From DATKIY01 sp035543875 (GTDB lineage Bacteria > Actinomycetota > Actinomycetes > JAHEKZ01), in assembly GCA_035543875.1 (NCBI GenBank), contig DATKIY010000162.1:1-7943 (forward strand): a stretch of DNA of 7,943 bases, in the 5' to 3' direction. The position numbers and the translations under genes were made by a program. The notes below the pieces were generated by a model. It saw only the letters and a list, made by a program, of their open reading frames with translations, had not been told where the DNA came from and searched no databases. Positions 5,734 through 7,943 of this stretch are shown piece after piece; position 1 is the first letter of the stretch, and every line of letters begins with the position of its first letter.

Positions 5734-7590
5734 CTACAGCGAGAACTCCTCCATACGCTCGGCGAGGATCAAGCGGGCAGCCGCTTCGATCAGCGCCAGA
5801 TGAGAGAACGCCTGGGGAACGTTGCCCAGGTGACGCGAGCGGTCGACCTCGAACTCCTCCGCGTAAAGGCCCAAGGGAGAGGCGATACGTAGCAGCCGCT
5901 CCATCAAGGCCGTTGCCTGGTCGAGCTCGCCGACTATCGCCAACCCCGATACCAGCCAGAAGGAACAGATCAAGAATGTCCCCTCTTTACCGGAGAGTCC
6001 GTCATCGGTTTCGTCCGTCCGGTAACGAAGTACGAACCCATTGTCAGTGAGGTCTCGCGCGATCGCGTTGACGGTATTCCGCATGCGCGAGTCATCACCA
6101 GGAAGGAATCCGAAGAGCGCTGCCAGTAGCGTCGAAGCGTCGAGCGCATCGGTGTCGTAGTGCTGACGAAGCGCACCGGATTCGCTTACCCCGTTAGTCA
6201 GGATGTCCTCACGAATCAGCTCGGCAGTCGCGGACCACTGTTTCTCGTGTTCCGCATCGTCGCGGATCTCAGCCAGTTTCGCTGCACGGTCTAATGCCAC
6301 CCAGCACATGAGCTTCGAAGAGACGTAATGCTGTGGCTTGCCTCGGGCTTCCCAGATCCCTTGGTCCGGATGCTCCCATGCTGCAGTGGCGCACTCGGCC
6401 TGAGCCTTGACCAGTGGCCAGAGCCGCCCTGGGAGGCGCTGGCTTCGTCGGGTGTGAAGCAGCAATGAATCAAGCACCGCGCCGAAGACATCGTTCTGGC
6501 GCTGGTCAAAAGCCCCGTTTCCTATTCGGACCGGTCTGGCACCCTCGTAGCCTGTCAGGTAGTCGAGGGTCGACTCGGTGAGATCTCGGCGACCGTCAAT
6601 CCCGTACATGATCTGCAAACCGCCGTCTTCGTTCGGCTCGAGGTCGGCTACAAACTGCATGAACTCTTCGGCTTCCCAGTCGAGACCGAGAAAGTGCAAC
6701 GCCTGGAGCGTGAAAGTACTGTCACGCATCCACGAGTAGCGGTAGTCCCAGTTTCGTTCACCGCCGGGTGTCTCGGGGAGCGAGGTGGTTAGCGCCGCCA
6801 ACGTTGCCCCCGTCGGCATATACGTCAGCCCCTTGATGGTGAGGGCCGATCGTTCAAGGGGGTGGCGCAGCGAATGATCGGGGATTTGCGCGCGTGACAG
6901 CCACTTGCGCCAAAATCCAATGGTCGTCTTGATTAATGCAGCTGCCTCGTCGACGTTCGCTGGTGCTTGTACTTGTTCCGACCATGACAACGACACATAG
7001 AGCCGCTCACCCGTTTCGAGAACGTGGCGAGCGCGGACGGATGAGCCTTCGACGCCCATTGTCATGTCAGTGGTCAGGATCAATGGTTGCCCTGCGGCAG
7101 TGCACTTTGCAATCCGACCGTCCTCGTCAACCGACCACTCCGCTCCTACGCGGCCGTAGTCAAACATCGGCTCACAAATCATTTCGACTTCGACGGAGCC
7201 GGTCAGGCACTCGACGGTCCGGACTAACAGGTGATCGGCGTCGTCATCAGCTGGGGGACGAGTGTGCGGATTGACCTCGTCGCGTCCCCGCCTTGGCCCC
7301 ATCGTCAATGCGTCATGCACCAGCAACCATCCCGACGGGGTGTGCCACGTGGTCGTCATCACATTGGTACCCGGCACATAGGACCGCGCGTTGGGAACGT
7401 CAATGCCGTCCGGTCCGAGCCGAAAATATCCGGCGCCACGATCCAGCAGGTTGCCGAACACACTCGGGGAGTCGAAAGCTGGAAGGCACAGCCAACCAAC
7501 AGACCCGTCCGGCGCGACTAAGGCTCCGGTGTGGCAGTCAGAGAGAAAGGCGTAATCGGCGATCGGCGGAAATGGAGACTTGTTGGTCAT
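5734..7590 (-). CDS. Glycoside hydrolase family 15 protein (trehalase/glucoamylase type)
   Basis: A 618-residue protein with the architecture of actinobacterial GH15 enzymes, some of which are trehalases. Residues about 5-230 form the N-terminal beta domain (IADYAFLSDCHTGALV, VGWLCLPAFDSPSVF). About 250-612 form the (alpha/alpha)6 barrel, with ERNWDYRYSWMRDS (278-291), GLQIMYGIDG (324-333), LTGYEGARPVRIGNG (345-359) and DQGIWEARG (409-417), where E414 is the expected general acid. KEGTFLICSFWL (535-546) follows, with E536 the expected general base. Family enzymes invert the anomer and release beta-glucose from alpha-glucosides; trehalose would give one alpha and one beta glucose. No signal peptide is visible, so trehalose or short cytoplasmic glucans are the likely substrates. 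The start at 7590 is chosen because GAGAGG (7600-7605) lies 9 bases upstream and the conserved N-terminus begins right after. The frame stays open to 7776, but that stretch overlaps the SDR gene and reads as low-complexity shadow. The ribosome site overlaps the SDR stop, indicating one operon. Confidence 0.9.
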   Translation of the reverse strand: MTNKSPFPPIADYAFLSDCHTGALVAPDGSVGWLCLPAFDSPSVFGNLLDRGAGYFRLGPDGIDVPNARSYVPGTNVMTTTWHTPSGWLLVHDALTMGPRRGRDEVNPHTRPPADDDADHLLVRTVECLTGSVEVEMICEPMFDYGRVGAEWSVDEDGRIAKCTAAGQPLILTTDMTMGVEGSSVRARHVLETGERLYVSLSWSEQVQAPANVDEAAALIKTTIGFWRKWLSRAQIPDHSLRHPLERSALTIKGLTYMPTGATLAALTTSLPETPGGERNWDYRYSWMRDSTFTLQALHFLGLDWEAEEFMQFVADLEPNEDGGLQIMYGIDGRRDLTESTLDYLTGYEGARPVRIGNGAFDQRQNDVFGAVLDSLLLHTRRSQRLPGRLWPLVKAQAECATAAWEHPDQGIWEARGKPQHYVSSKLMCWVALDRAAKLAEIRDDAEHEKQWSATAELIREDILTNGVSESGALRQHYDTDALDASTLLAALFGFLPGDDSRMRNTVNAIARDLTDNGFVLRYRTDETDDGLSGKEGTFLICSFWLVSGLAIVGELDQATALMERLLRIASPLGLYAEEFEVDRSRHLGNVPQAFSHLALIEAAARLILAERMEEFSL

Positions 7591-7599
7591 CGGGCTAGG

Positions 7600-7605
7600 C
7601 CTCTC
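7600..7605 (-). promoter_or_regulatory. Ribosome binding site deciding the GH15 start
   Basis: GAGAGG on the minus strand, 9 bases before the ATG at 7590, overlaps the TGA of the SDR gene (7604-7606). It supports the 618-residue GH15 protein over a longer form and is the layout expected for translationally coupled neighbours. Confidence 0.65.
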
Positions 7606-7943
7606 AGAGTCCTGGGCTGCCGTGCATGATTCCGCCGTCGACGAAGATGGTCGTGGCGGTGAGGTAGGTGCCACCATCTCCTGCCAGGAAGACCACCGCG
7701 TTCGCAATTTCGTCTGGCTCGGCCATCCTGCCCAACGGAATCGCGGCATCAAGGGTGGCCATCTTGCCGGGGTCACTCATCGTGGACGCATTGATCGGGG
7801 TCGCCACCGCACCCGGTCCGATTCCAGAAACCAGAATTCCGTGCTTTCCAAGCTCGACTCCGGATGTTCGCGTCAACATCCGCATGCCGCCTTTCGACAG
7901 GCAGTACGCAGTGTTTCCAGGCATCGGCCAGTCCTCGTGCACT
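7604..7943 (-). CDS. SDR oxidoreductase, glucose 1-dehydrogenase-like (5' end beyond window)
   Basis: Only the C-terminal 112 residues are visible. The codon at 7940-7942 is GTG, but it is almost certainly an internal valine, because the sequence here (VHEDWP) matches the strand just after the catalytic serine of SDRs. The missing part should hold the Rossmann glycine motif and that serine. Visible are the YxxxK active site (YCLSK, Y13 and K17 of the fragment), IGPGAVATPINA (41-52), IPLGRMAEPDEIA (68-80) and the closing FVDGGIMHGSPGL. From memory, Bacillus glucose 1-dehydrogenases share VHE, SKGGM, IGPGA-TPINA, a following DP and IP-G at the same relative places, a closer fit than generic FabG-like reductases. 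Such enzymes oxidise beta-D-glucose to glucono-lactone with NAD(P). Substrate assignment remains tentative, since this clade is often annotated loosely. The stop is 13 bases before the GH15 start. Confidence 0.85.
   Translation of the reverse strand, partial: VHEDWPMPGNTAYCLSKGGMRMLTRTSGVELGKHGILVSGIGPGAVATPINASTMSDPGKMATLDAAIPLGRMAEPDEIANAVVFLAGDGGTYLTATTIFVDGGIMHGSPGL

Noticed and set aside
7591..7776. N-terminal extension of the GH15 frame by 62 residues
   Set aside because: It lies inside the SDR gene in another frame, is rich in Pro/Ser/Trp without family similarity, and a good ribosome site exists for the start at 7590.

Overview
The window is a moderately GC-rich bacterial chromosome segment whose gene content and protein sequences point to the Actinomycetota. 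The evidence is a YqeY-like protein divergent from a membrane-anchored metallophosphoesterase next to a tRNA-Pro gene, a GH15 trehalase/glucoamylase-type enzyme paired with a glucose-dehydrogenase-like SDR, and promoters without clear ribosome binding sites that suggest leaderless transcripts. No mobile element, CRISPR array, phage gene or integration scar was found. No gene-free stretch exceeds about 120 bases.

Layout. Positions 1-1746 (minus) hold the first 582 codons of a large secreted protein. It has a signal peptide, five tandem Ig-like repeats each with a spaced cysteine pair, a different SbsA-type Ig-like domain, and the start of a further domain cut off by the window edge. Positions 1867-2319 (minus) encode a complete GatB/YqeY-domain protein. 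It diverges, across only 43 bases, from a metallophosphoesterase on the plus strand (2363-3247), followed by tRNA-Pro(CGG) at 3299-3375.

From 3424 to the right edge everything lies on the minus strand and is tightly packed, transcribed right to left: an SDR dehydrogenase (3' part only, 7604-7943), a GH15 hydrolase (7590-5734), a type II NADH dehydrogenase (5684-4386) and an aldose 1-epimerase (4362-3424). Gaps between them are 13, 49 and 23 bases, so one operon is likely.

The four enzymes fit a single biochemical scheme. An inverting GH15 enzyme releases glucose from trehalose or an alpha-glucan. The epimerase equilibrates the anomers, the SDR oxidises beta-glucose to gluconolactone with NAD(P), and NDH-2 passes electrons from NADH to quinone. 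Each family call is supported by sequence; their joint function is inference. It is the most interesting hypothesis in the window. The rest is ordinary chromosomal housekeeping plus one surface or secreted repeat protein.
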